NCBI RefSeq assembly: GCF_000407165.1
Contig: NZ_KE136480.1
Location: 496,001 to 560,000, forward strand
DNA from: Enterococcus haemoperoxidus ATCC BAA-382
GTDB lineage: Bacteria; Bacillota; Bacilli; Lactobacillales; Enterococcaceae
Direction of reading: 5' to 3'
Length of the DNA stretch: 64,000 nucleotides
How positions within the stretch are numbered: position 1 is the first letter of the stretch; each line of letters opens with the position of its first letter. This document shows positions 38,349-46,284 of the stretch, one piece after another. Made by a program: the position numbers and the translations under genes. The notes beneath the pieces are model-generated. The model was not told the origin of the DNA. It made no database searches and saw only the letters and a program-made list of their open reading frames with translations.

Positions 38349-40042
38349 TGTTCATCCACTCCTTGTAGTATAAATTCTTTCATTAAAATTTGTAGCGCTT
38401 GAACTGGTAATTTATCTAGTAAAAAAACCAAGCGCTGCGGTTTTTCTTTTTCATCTGAATCCAGTAAATTATTCATTAATGATAACTGTTGTTTATCCGA
38501 AAGTAAAAAGTAGTCTTCATAATATTTCTTCAGCCATTCTTGGATAGAGATCATTCCGATCGTCTCCACCAGATTCGTCTGCATCTTCCCACTTTTTTGG
38601 AGAAGTTCCACTAATTCTTGGATCTTGTACAACTTAGAAGCAGAAATTTCCTGACTCTTTGCTATTAATTCGACTAAAACCAACCCGATATTTTCCGTAT
38701 ACACCCTGTCTTTATAAACTTTACGCAATTTTTTACAGATTTTATTTTGTTGTTCAGTAGAATCCCATAGATTTATTTGATAGGTATTTTTAATAAAGGC
38801 AAAAAAATCACGCTGGAATATCTCAGCATTTTTCAACGTCTCGTCAAATGTGTACCAATGGCCTAAATACTTCCGTCCAATAACTTTCATTGTTTCTAAA
38901 TACCCTAACTGGATATTTTTGGTTGAACGGACCCCATCAAATAAAAGAACTGCCCCCATGGACCACGATGTCTGTAAGTTAAGCATTGTAGTCGTAGCTG
39001 GTATTTTGATTGGTTTTGTGATCCCAGGACCCTTAACGTCGACCACGATGCATTCTGTAGCTCCATTTTGCAAGGCAACATCCACTGGGATATTATTTCG
39101 ATAACCACCATCTACATAATATTTCCCATCTATTTGAGTGGCTGCCATAGCGGGAAAAAAAGAGGCCGAGGCTAACAACCAACTCTGCCAGCGATCACTT
39201 TGGCATGTATTGAAATGTATATTTTTTTCTTGTAGACCAGGTAATTCAGTCGTTACTATATAAAAATCTGACGTAACTTCTTGCATTTTTTTTTGAGAGA
39301 ATGTCTCTTTGATCAAATTACGTAACGGTAACGTAGAAACACCGTTTGATTGGATTGCATTTACAGTAAATGAGCCGATTTGGCTAACCATGCCGCTTAA
39401 GGTATCGGCTGACGTTGCCGTAACTGGAAAAGATAAAATTTTTTGCGTATCGATTTTTTCCCACATATTTTTAGCGGCTTCAAAATCATCTTGTAAAATC
39501 AACGCACCATTCAATGCACCTACCGATGTCCCTGTAATAATAGTCAACGGGATATCTAATTCCTCCAACGCTTGCCAAACCCCAATTTGATAAGCGCCAC
39601 GAGCTCCCCCGCCGCCAAGCACTAATGCAGTATTATAACTTAAATCTTTGGTACTTATTCGATCTTCATGAACCGCGTATCCTTGTTTCAAGAAAACGTC
39701 TTGTAAGTGTAAGGTGAGTGATTGAGAAAAAACAAATGTGATCGTTGGTTGAAATGTTTGTTTAAAAAGTTTTTCAATCGCCAGAAAGATTGCTGACCAG
39801 CTAAGTTTTACTGATTCTCGTATCAATACATTTGTGACAGCCCCATGTTCAACAGTCAAAAATATATAGGGATTCTTTCCCTTATAGATAACATACGCAG
39901 TTCCTGAATTTTCACGTGTTTTTTTATAAAATACATGTCTAGCTAAAGTATGAGTACTATAAAAAGGAAATAATAATATGCTTTTAGAAACCTGTCCAGA
40001 AAAATAATCCCACTGCGAAGCAACCATTTGTTCAATCTTCAT
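38345..40042 (-). CDS. Patatin-like phospholipase
   Basis: 565-residue protein with a clear patatin core in the middle. It has the oxyanion loop LVLGGGGARGAYQIG (about 140-154), nucleophile GTSVG (about 173-177) and the catalytic aspartate in YVDGGYRNNIPVD (about 315-327). The family hydrolyses acyl esters of lipids. About 135 residues lie before the core and about 220 after it, more than in simple YlbK/RssA types. No signal peptide or clear membrane helix. GGAGGTG is 8 bp before the ATG. First gene of the unit with the PC4-like gene and yloC. Confidence 0.87.
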   Translation of the reverse strand: MKIEQMVASQWDYFSGQVSKSILLFPFYSTHTLARHVFYKKTRENSGTAYVIYKGKNPYIFLTVEHGAVTNVLIRESVKLSWSAIFLAIEKLFKQTFQPTITFVFSQSLTLHLQDVFLKQGYAVHEDRISTKDLSYNTALVLGGGGARGAYQIGVWQALEELDIPLTIITGTSVGALNGALILQDDFEAAKNMWEKIDTQKILSFPVTATSADTLSGMVSQIGSFTVNAIQSNGVSTLPLRNLIKETFSQKKMQEVTSDFYIVTTELPGLQEKNIHFNTCQSDRWQSWLLASASFFPAMAATQIDGKYYVDGGYRNNIPVDVALQNGATECIVVDVKGPGITKPIKIPATTTMLNLQTSWSMGAVLLFDGVRSTKNIQLGYLETMKVIGRKYLGHWYTFDETLKNAEIFQRDFFAFIKNTYQINLWDSTEQQNKICKKLRKVYKDRVYTENIGLVLVELIAKSQEISASKLYKIQELVELLQKSGKMQTNLVETIGMISIQEWLKKYYEDYFLLSDKQQLSLMNNLLDSDEKEKPQRLVFLLDKLPVQALQILMKEFILQGVDEQ

Positions 40043-40133
40043 TTCAAATCCACCTCCGTCTTTTTAAGTATACCAAAACTACCCAAAAATTACTTTTTAT
40101 TTAAAGTATATAAAAAAGACACAATTTCAATAG

Positions 40134-40165
40134 TTTTTCACGTAAAATAGAAGCGTTACACTTTT
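40134..40165 (+). promoter_or_regulatory. Upstream motif shared by both carboxypeptidase genes, copy 2
   Basis: TTTTTCACGTAAAATAGAAG then CGTTACACTTTT, just upstream of the promoter at 40175. It matches 35260-35292 at most positions with one or two gaps. Confidence 0.4.
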
Positions 40166-40174
40166 GCTTTAACA

Positions 40175-40203
40175 TTGACTTTGCTAAAAAACGATAGTTT
40201 AAT
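40175..40203 (+). promoter_or_regulatory. Promoter of carboxypeptidase paralogue 2
   Basis: -35 TTGACT (40175-40180), 17-bp spacer, -10 TTTAAT (40198-40203), giving a leader of about 130 bases before the ATG at 40339. Confidence 0.65.
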
Positions 40204-40338
40204 AGAAGATGGTGTTTTTATTTTGTCACCAACTTAATTAAATAAACACAGATTGCCGACCTTTTGCAGTCACAACTAGCAACTGAAACTTTTCGGCTTA
40301 TCTATATAAAAGAATAACTAATTACAAAGGATGTTTAT

Positions 40339-41772
40339 ATGAAAAAAAGAAAAGTTTTACTGAAAATTTGCTCACTGATATTGGTTCTAGGCTATTTTTC
40401 AGGCATTTTTACAGCTACTAGTGCCTACGCTCAAGAAGATATTCTAACAATTACTCAAAATGCAGGTTATCAAACGAATGAATTTTATAAACCAAAAGCC
40501 TCAATCGTAATCGAAGCTCAAACGGGGCAAGTCCTTTGGGAAGATAATCCAGATTTAAAATGGAACCCAGCCAGTATTGCCAAATTAATGTCTGTTTATC
40601 TTGTATTTGAAGCAATGGCAAACGGACAATTTACTTTGGATACAACCGTTAAAGCAACAGATAACGATCAAGCTATTTCACAGATTTATGAATTAAGTAA
40701 TAACTCGATCGTTTCAGGCGTAGACTACCCCGTTCGGGACTTGCTTTATGCAACACTCGTGCAATCATCAAATGTCGCTACTGTGATGTTAGCAAACCTT
40801 GTAACTGCCAACGATGAAGCAAAATTTATCCATATGATGAATGATAAAGCCAAAAAACTTGGTATGACAAATTCGACGTTTTACAATTGCAGTGGCGCTG
40901 AAACTGGTTCATTCAACGGTTATTACAAGCCTGAAGGAATCGACCAAAATGCGGATAACGTCACTACAGCAAGAGATTTAGCTATTTTATCTTATCATTT
41001 ACTAAAAAATTATCCAGATACAGTAACATACACAAGCCCAACTCAAATCACGATCATGGAAAATACGCCTTACGCTGAGGTTTTAGAAAACCATAACTAT
41101 TCGTTACCTGGCCTAGCTTATGGCTATGAAGGTGCAGATGGTTTAAAAACTGGTTCTAGCCCAACTGGTGGCTTTAACTATGCAGCAACTGCCAAACGTG
41201 AAAATACACGTCTCATCGAAATTGTGCTAGGTGTAGGCGATTGGGAAGATCAAGAAGGTGAATTGCAGCGTCACGCTTTTGGTAATGCCATTTTTGACCA
41301 AGCTTTTGCTACCTATGAATATAAGCAATTACTTCCTAAAGGAAACAACACGATAAACAAAGAAGAAGTGATTCTAGAGCAAGACTTTTATGGTGTTATT
41401 CAGCGAAATACTGAACCGGCTTTTAATCTATCCGCTGATAAAGTAACATTGAACACTAGTCTTACTCAAGTTTCACCTACAATTAAAGCTCCTAGTGTTG
41501 GCTTTAAATATGCAAAAAAACTAAAAGCATTACAACATTCTACTCTTTTGAAAAACGGAAACAAAAAAAATAGTTTATCTACCTTTTTTATAAATGGTTT
41601 GTTGGTCATTTTAGGATTCTTATTCATGGCTTTATCAAAACTATTTAAAAAAGAACCCTCAGAAACTGGTAACGCTAAAAACATTAGCCCTTTATTCGTT
41701 TTAGGGATCATTCTTGTTCTTGTAGGAATTGGTTTGAGTATATACACAGTAGGCGTTGGACCTTGGATTTAA
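40339..41772 (+). CDS. D-alanyl-D-alanine carboxypeptidase (PBP5 family), paralogue 2
   Basis: 477 residues, clearly homologous along its whole length to the protein at 35354. Signal peptide about 1-31 (ending TSAYA). Active-site motifs are SIAK (in NPASIAKLM), SSN (in VQSSNVATV) and KTG (in LKTGSSPTGG). It ends, like its paralogue, in two membrane helices (FINGLLVILGFLFMALSKLF and PLFVLGIILVLVGIGLSIYT) rather than an amphipathic anchor. The patatin, ydbC and yloC genes lie between the two copies on the other strand, so this is not a simple tandem pair. Confidence 0.9.
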   Translation: MKKRKVLLKICSLILVLGYFSGIFTATSAYAQEDILTITQNAGYQTNEFYKPKASIVIEAQTGQVLWEDNPDLKWNPASIAKLMSVYLVFEAMANGQFTLDTTVKATDNDQAISQIYELSNNSIVSGVDYPVRDLLYATLVQSSNVATVMLANLVTANDEAKFIHMMNDKAKKLGMTNSTFYNCSGAETGSFNGYYKPEGIDQNADNVTTARDLAILSYHLLKNYPDTVTYTSPTQITIMENTPYAEVLENHNYSLPGLAYGYEGADGLKTGSSPTGGFNYAATAKRENTRLIEIVLGVGDWEDQEGELQRHAFGNAIFDQAFATYEYKQLLPKGNNTINKEEVILEQDFYGVIQRNTEPAFNLSADKVTLNTSLTQVSPTIKAPSVGFKYAKKLKALQHSTLLKNGNKKNSLSTFFINGLLVILGFLFMALSKLFKKEPSETGNAKNISPLFVLGIILVLVGIGLSIYTVGVGPWI

Positions 41773-41783
41773 TTACAACAATG

Positions 41784-41826
41784 AAAGAACAGCTACCTAG
41801 TGAAATCGCTAGGTAGCTGTTCTTTT
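41784..41826. terminator. Bidirectional terminator after carboxypeptidase 2
   Basis: Perfect 17-bp stem AAAGAACAGCTACCTAG with its complement, 10-base loop and T-run. Convergent genes on both sides. Confidence 0.92.
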
Positions 41827-41922
41827 ACGTATCTTTGCTAACTTAGTAAAGAATAGACATTTTATAAAATTCACACAAATTTGGGCAAGAAAGTTGAGAA
41901 TTAGCTGTTTGTTATTAAGGAA

Positions 41923-42576
41923 TTATTTATTTTTTTTAAGTTGCTTGATTTGTTTTTCGATTTGATCAATTTGTTTACCTAATGCTTTTTGTTCATTTTT
42001 ATCACGTGATACTTTTTTCTTGTTGATCAATTCTTGTTTTTCTTTGATCAATGCGTTAATTTTTGCTGCGTTATCTTCAACTGGTGTAGATGGTACTGTA
42101 TTTTCTGTTGAACCACCTGTTGCGCTACCGTTTTTCAACGCTTGGATTTCACGTTCGATTTCACCAATGCGAATACCTAATGCTTTTTGTTCTTGTGGGT
42201 CACGACTAACTTTTTTCTTATTGATTACTTCTTGTTTTTCTTTGATTAATGCATTGATTTTTGCCGCTGTGTCTTCAGCTGGAGTTGTTGTATTTCCAGT
42301 TGAGCTACTTGTTGTGCTACCTTTTTTCAATGCTTGGATTTCACGTTCTATCTCGCCAATACGGATACCCAATGCTTTTTGTTCTTGCCAATCACGGCTT
42401 ACTTTTTTCTTGTTGATTGCTTCTTGTTTTTCTTGGATTAACGCGTTGATTTTTGCTGTGTTATCTACAAGTTGTGCTGAGTTCGCATGTACTTGAGTAG
42501 CCGTTGCTAAAAATCCTGTTCCCCCGATTGATAACGCTAAACCAGCAACTACTGCACCTTTTACAAATTTGTTCAT
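41923..42576 (-). CDS. Secreted three-repeat coiled-coil protein, function unknown
   Basis: 217 residues from the ATG at 42576, which has GGAGGA 7 bp upstream; the longer frame lacks a site. Signal peptide about 1-32 (LATATQVHA). The mature part is three near-identical repeats of about 46 residues (41-86, 105-150, 171-216), each reading INALI-EKQE-INKKKVSRD then EQKALG and ending in an IE-EI-ALK helix. Ser/Thr/Gly/Pro linkers of 18-20 residues join them. Each repeat looks like a charged helical hairpin or coiled coil. No LPXTG, LysM or other wall anchor. Its promoter carries two strong dyads, so it is probably tightly controlled. I cannot name a function. Confidence 0.88.
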   Translation of the reverse strand: MNKFVKGAVVAGLALSIGGTGFLATATQVHANSAQLVDNTAKINALIQEKQEAINKKKVSRDWQEQKALGIRIGEIEREIQALKKGSTTSSSTGNTTTPAEDTAAKINALIKEKQEVINKKKVSRDPQEQKALGIRIGEIEREIQALKNGSATGGSTENTVPSTPVEDNAAKINALIKEKQELINKKKVSRDKNEQKALGKQIDQIEKQIKQLKKNK

Positions 42577-42606
42577 TATAAATTCCTCCAATTTTTTTAT
42601 TCGAAC

Positions 42607-42692
42607 ACTACTATTTATATAACAATAGTTCCGATACACAGATTATACCCACAGTTTCAAAAAAAGTAAACTATTATTTTATAAATAGTAGT
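42607..42692 (-). promoter_or_regulatory. Promoter of the repeat protein flanked by two 23-bp dyads
   Basis: Minus strand -35 TTTACT (42665-42670), 17-bp spacer, perfect -10 TATAAT (42642-42647). One dyad lies at 42670-42692, abutting the -35; the other at 42607-42629, at about +7 to +29. The two are inverted copies of each other (ACTACTATTTATA then WAAYAATAGT) with two or three differences, and each is itself an imperfect palindrome. Their centres are 63 bp apart, six helical turns. This layout suggests a repressor that holds both sites. Confidence 0.65.
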
Positions 42693-42787
42693 ATCAAATT
42701 TTTATATAAATAGAGAAAAAATTGAAAATAGCTGATCTATCAAGGTTTTACGTCTTCATTTTTATCGAAAAGAGTTTTTATAAAATA

Positions 42788-42834
42788 AAAAAATCTAACT
42801 TTTATACTTTAATTCAAGCATAAAAGTTAGATTT
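42788..42834 (-). terminator. Terminator of rodZ-pgsA
   Basis: Perfect 15-bp stem AAATCTAACTTTTAT with its complement and AT tails, about 25 bp after the pgsA stop. Confidence 0.85.
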
Positions 42835-42859
42835 TCATTTTAAATTGTTCGAATCGTCA

Positions 42860-43438
42860 TTACATTGATCCTTTGAAGACACTTGCATTTTTTACAAAAT
42901 AATCGACTCCTGAGTAGATTGTAAATAGTAAACAAACATACAACATGATTTGATCTAAGGGAAAACCAATTGCAGCAAATGGAATATTATTGATAAACAA
43001 TAATATAATCGCAACCATTTGTGTTGCTGTTTTCACTTTACCTGGCCAAGCAGCTGCCATCACTTCTCCGCCTTCAACTAATAACAAACGCAACCCAGTA
43101 ACTGCTAACTCTCTACAAACAATGATTGCCACTACCCAAGTTGGTGCTTTTTGTTGCCCAACTAAAACAATAAAAGCTGTCATCACGAGCATTTTATCTG
43201 CTAATGGGTCAGCAAACTTACCAAAATTGGTAACTAAACCTCGTGCTCGAGCAATCTTGCCATCTAACCAATCAGTAATACTTGCCACCGCAAAAATAAT
43301 TGCACCAACTAACTGAGTAACTGCTAAAGATGTTCCTGCTATTGTGATTGTTCCCCAATCCATTGGTATGCTAACGACAGCGATAAAAATTGGAATCATA
43401 AATATTCTAATGACTGTTAATTTATTTGGTAAATTCAA
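42860..43438 (-). CDS. pgsA: CDP-diacylglycerol-glycerol-3-phosphate 3-phosphatidyltransferase
   Basis: Makes phosphatidylglycerol phosphate, the committed step to phosphatidylglycerol and cardiolipin; daptomycin-related mutations are known in this gene in Gram-positives. 192 residues, several membrane helices, and the CDP-alcohol transferase signature DG-x2-AR-x8-G-x3-D-x3-D seen as DGKIARARGLVTNFGKFADP at about residues 64-83. The start is TTG with GGGG upstream. It follows rodZ by about 200 bp, with a terminator-like stem between. Confidence 0.94.
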   Translation of the reverse strand: MNLPNKLTVIRIFMIPIFIAVVSIPMDWGTITIAGTSLAVTQLVGAIIFAVASITDWLDGKIARARGLVTNFGKFADPLADKMLVMTAFIVLVGQQKAPTWVVAIIVCRELAVTGLRLLLVEGGEVMAAAWPGKVKTATQMVAIILLFINNIPFAAIGFPLDQIMLYVCLLFTIYSGVDYFVKNASVFKGSM

Positions 43439-43558
43439 TGCCTATTGCCCCTCTCTTCTCTTCCTTATTTTACGTTATCTTATAGAAGGTGTCACGAAAA
43501 AAGATACATTATCATTCTAAAGAGAGTTGTTTAAGTGTATTTGATTAAATACTCTCAA

Positions 43559-43624
43559 TAAATGAGCGAGAAAAATGTTGGAAATGGTTTGTTCTCCATC
43601 CCAAATTTTTCTCGCTCATTTTTT
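43559..43624 (-). terminator. Stem-loop terminator after rodZ
   Basis: Perfect arms AATGAGCGAGAAAAAT (43561-43576 and 43605-43620) with a 28-base loop and T-run on the minus strand, 17 bp after the rodZ stop. Confidence 0.75.
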
Positions 43625-43640
43625 CTGTGAACAATTTCTT

Positions 43641-44579
43641 TTATTGCGGTTGTTGAGACTGCTGTGGTTGTTCTGTTTGTGCATAAGCTACATTCATATT
43701 GATATTTCTTGGTCCAATTCCAGTATTATTCGGATTGAATTCTGCTTTTTGTCCATCTAATTTGAACTCCATATACTCAGATGCACCTAAACTTATGACC
43801 ATTTGAGTTGTGCCTGCTGGTACTTCAACTGTTTTAGGCTGACCTGGCTGAATTGTTTCTTGATAGAAATAACCATTGTCATTGTTTGCCGCAGTCGCAA
43901 TGTAAACACCGACCCAACAAGGTCCTGTCACAGCACTAAACTCAAGTTTCGCTGGATTTGCTACATTGACTGCACTCATATTGACAGTTGTACCAGATTC
44001 ACTATCGAATTTTACTTCTGTTGGTGCTTTTGGTTCTGACGAAGAACTCGTCGAAGATTCTGTACTACTTGATGCAGGCGCTTGACTTGATTCAGAACTT
44101 GAACTTGCGCTTGAATCAGATTCTCTTATGATCTCAGAAGCTGGCGGCTGAATGATAGGTGTTGTTTGACGATCCTGCCATGTAATATAAAAAACAACAA
44201 TTGCGATTGCTAATCCAATCAGTGAAAATATAACTGCAGGTAAACTACGCATAAAACGTTTAGCTGAGCTATGTTCATCATACATTTGCGTCCTTGACTC
44301 ATCTAATGTTTCGTATTGGACCGCTGTTTCGATATCTTCTGGTTCATCTATTCCATCATAAATTTCTACTAATTCATTGCCATCTAATCCGACTGCACTT
44401 GCATACTGGCGAATAAATGCACGCACATAAAAAGTTCCGGGCATAGAGTCAAAATCATTTTCTTCGATTGCTATCAAATAGCGTTTTTGTGTTTTGGTAA
44501 TTTGCTGCAGTTCATCTATTGACATATTTTGCTGCAGTCGTGCATCTCTTAATTTTTTTCCTATATTCACGCTGGCCAC
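43641..44579 (-). CDS. rodZ: RodZ-like cell-shape protein (helix-turn-helix, one membrane helix)
   Basis: Cytoskeletal/elongasome protein that links MreB or division proteins to the membrane in the family. An N-terminal HTH_25 domain (IGKKLRDARLQQNMSIDELQQITK, about 5-28) is followed by a membrane helix at about 116-135 (VIFSLIGLAIAIVVFYITW), a Ser-rich linker, then a DUF4115 domain (about 210-300) with GYFYQETIQPGQPKTVEVP. It ends in a Gln/Pro tail. The start is GTG; the GGAGA site is weak. The run M16 pair - rodZ - pgsA is conserved in B. subtilis (ymfF-ymfH ... ymfM-pgsA). Confidence 0.9.
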   Translation of the reverse strand: MASVNIGKKLRDARLQQNMSIDELQQITKTQKRYLIAIEENDFDSMPGTFYVRAFIRQYASAVGLDGNELVEIYDGIDEPEDIETAVQYETLDESRTQMYDEHSSAKRFMRSLPAVIFSLIGLAIAIVVFYITWQDRQTTPIIQPPASEIIRESDSSASSSSESSQAPASSSTESSTSSSSEPKAPTEVKFDSESGTTVNMSAVNVANPAKLEFSAVTGPCWVGVYIATAANNDNGYFYQETIQPGQPKTVEVPAGTTQMVISLGASEYMEFKLDGQKAEFNPNNTGIGPRNINMNVAYAQTEQPQQSQQPQ

Positions 44580-44991
44580 TCGTCCATCTTCTCCAGTCTC
44601 TCTAATTTATCAGTTTTGCCTACTATAAATCAGGCGATTTTTAGTCATGCAGCTTTTGGGTAAATAAGATAAAAAATCTCTGAATAGACTCTTATCCAAC
44701 TGCTCTTTTGTATGGTTTAAAGTTTGTGTTTATTTTATGTAAAACAGTTAGGTAAAGTTCTCTTATTCTACTTGAATTACCTAATCAAATAGCTAGAAAC
44801 TTCTAATTATCCAACTGTTCTAAGGATAACATAAAAAAATACTACTGAGGATAACATTTTTGAAAGTTTTGACTAAATATCGGACTTTTTTTGTTTGATA
44901 TAATCGTTACTTCTCATCCTTACTTTTCTATCCTAGGATCTGATGATTTTTCTCATAGTGAGGAAAATCATCAGCATCTAACAAATAGTGT
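44580..44991. other. 412-bp gene-free gap between rodZ and the M16 peptidase
   Basis: No coding frame with a ribosome site is visible. The stretch carries CAGTTGGATAA twice on the minus strand (44692-44702 and 44807-44817) and a close match, CAGTTAGGTAA, on the plus strand (44745-44755). It also carries the large stem at 44940-44974. The rodZ promoter must lie here, but I see no convincing -35/-10 pair. Confidence 0.5.
44940..44974. terminator. Strong 16-bp stem-loop downstream of the M16 peptidase genes
   Basis: CTGATGATTTTtCTCA-tag-TGAGgAAAATCATCAG forms an almost perfect 16-bp hairpin with a three-base loop, 18 bp after the peptidase stop. There is no T-run on either side, so it is either a poor terminator or a stabilising/processing structure. 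Confidence 0.5.
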
Positions 44992-46284
44992 TTATTTTTT
45001 TGGATACATATAAAAACGACTTAAGCCATCTTTGTTTATAAACACTTGTGCTAATTCTTTAACATCAGATAGTTGAATACTTTCAATAACTTCTGGTGTA
45101 TCAAATAGCGTAGTTTCACCATATAGTGATTGTGAAAATTGGTTTGCAATATATTCTAATGAATTTAATGACTGAAAATACTTGCCGATCATTTTCTTCT
45201 TCAATAAAGATAAATTCTCATCTGTTACTTCAGAACTTTTATCTGCCGTTAAAAGAATCTCCTCGATTCGTTCAGCCAATTGCTCAGGATGATCACTATC
45301 TCCACCAAAATCGGCAAAATGAAAGCTACGATCCAAATTAAATTCATAGCCAAAGCTATCGTCTAACAGCCCTTCATTGTACAAATTCAAATAGTTTTGT
45401 GACGTATTGCCAAATAGTAATTGGAACAGCAAATTCGCTGTAGTTTTGTATTTAAGCAGTTCTTTGCCATCTGTAGGAACTTCGTCTAACCCTTTTAAGC
45501 CAACAATAACTTTTGAACGGCTAATAGCCATAGAAAGAGAACTTTCCTTGATAATATCTGCTGCTGTTTCTTGAGGAAAATGACGTTTGATTGGTTCGGC
45601 TTTCGCAAATGTTTTAGCAGATTGATTCTTTCGGATAAACGTCATCATTTCTTCTGGGTCCATTTTCCCAACAACAAATAATGTCATATTACTTGGGTGA
45701 TAAAAGGTGTTGTAACAAGTATATAAGTCTTCTGCTGTGATTTCGCCAATACTTTCCACGGTTCCTGCAATATCGATATGCAGAGGATGTTTTGGATAAA
45801 GATTGCCCAATGTCCCGAAAAATAAGCGCCAGTTAGAATCATCCAAATACATTTGGATTTCTTGTCCGATGATCCCTTTTTCTTTATCCACTGTTTCTTT
45901 GGTAAAGTAAGGCTCTTGAACAAAATTTAGTAACGTTTCTAAATTTTTCTCTACTTGATCTGTTGTTGAAAACAGATAGCTTGTTTTTGTAAAACTTGTA
46001 AAGGCATTAGCAGAAGCGCCTTGACGACCAAATTGTTGGAACACATCGCCGTCTTCTTTTTCAAACATCTTATGTTCTAAAAAGTGAGCAATCCCATCCG
46101 GTACCTTTACAAAATCAGTTTCGCCGATCGGCACAAATTCATTATCGATCGAACCATAGTTGGTCGTAAACAAGCCATAGGTTTTGTTGTACTCTTTTTT
46201 AGGTAGCAAATAAACAGTTAATCCATTATCTAGGACTTCTGTGTAAAGAACTTCATTGATTTGAGGATATTCTTTTTTATTCAT
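44992..46284 (-). CDS. M16 family metallopeptidase (YmfH type, catalytic)
   Basis: 430 residues. The inverted zinc motif HxxEH is present as HFLEH in GIAHFLEHKMFE (about 65-76), with a downstream glutamate region (ETVDKEKGIIGQEI) supplying the third ligand, so this is the active partner. The family cleaves peptides in a closed clam-shell chamber. Its start overlaps the stop of the second M16 gene by 8 bp. Confidence 0.9.
   Translation of the reverse strand: MNKKEYPQINEVLYTEVLDNGLTVYLLPKKEYNKTYGLFTTNYGSIDNEFVPIGETDFVKVPDGIAHFLEHKMFEKEDGDVFQQFGRQGASANAFTSFTKTSYLFSTTDQVEKNLETLLNFVQEPYFTKETVDKEKGIIGQEIQMYLDDSNWRLFFGTLGNLYPKHPLHIDIAGTVESIGEITAEDLYTCYNTFYHPSNMTLFVVGKMDPEEMMTFIRKNQSAKTFAKAEPIKRHFPQETAADIIKESSLSMAISRSKVIVGLKGLDEVPTDGKELLKYKTTANLLFQLLFGNTSQNYLNLYNEGLLDDSFGYEFNLDRSFHFADFGGDSDHPEQLAERIEEILLTADKSSEVTDENLSLLKKKMIGKYFQSLNSLEYIANQFSQSLYGETTLFDTPEVIESIQLSDVKELAQVFINKDGLSRFYMYPKK

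Noticed and set aside
42020-42496. A 158-residue open frame antisense to the three-repeat secreted protein
   Set aside because: It is a shadow of the repeated coding sequence, with the same periodicity, no ribosome site and no promoter on the plus strand.
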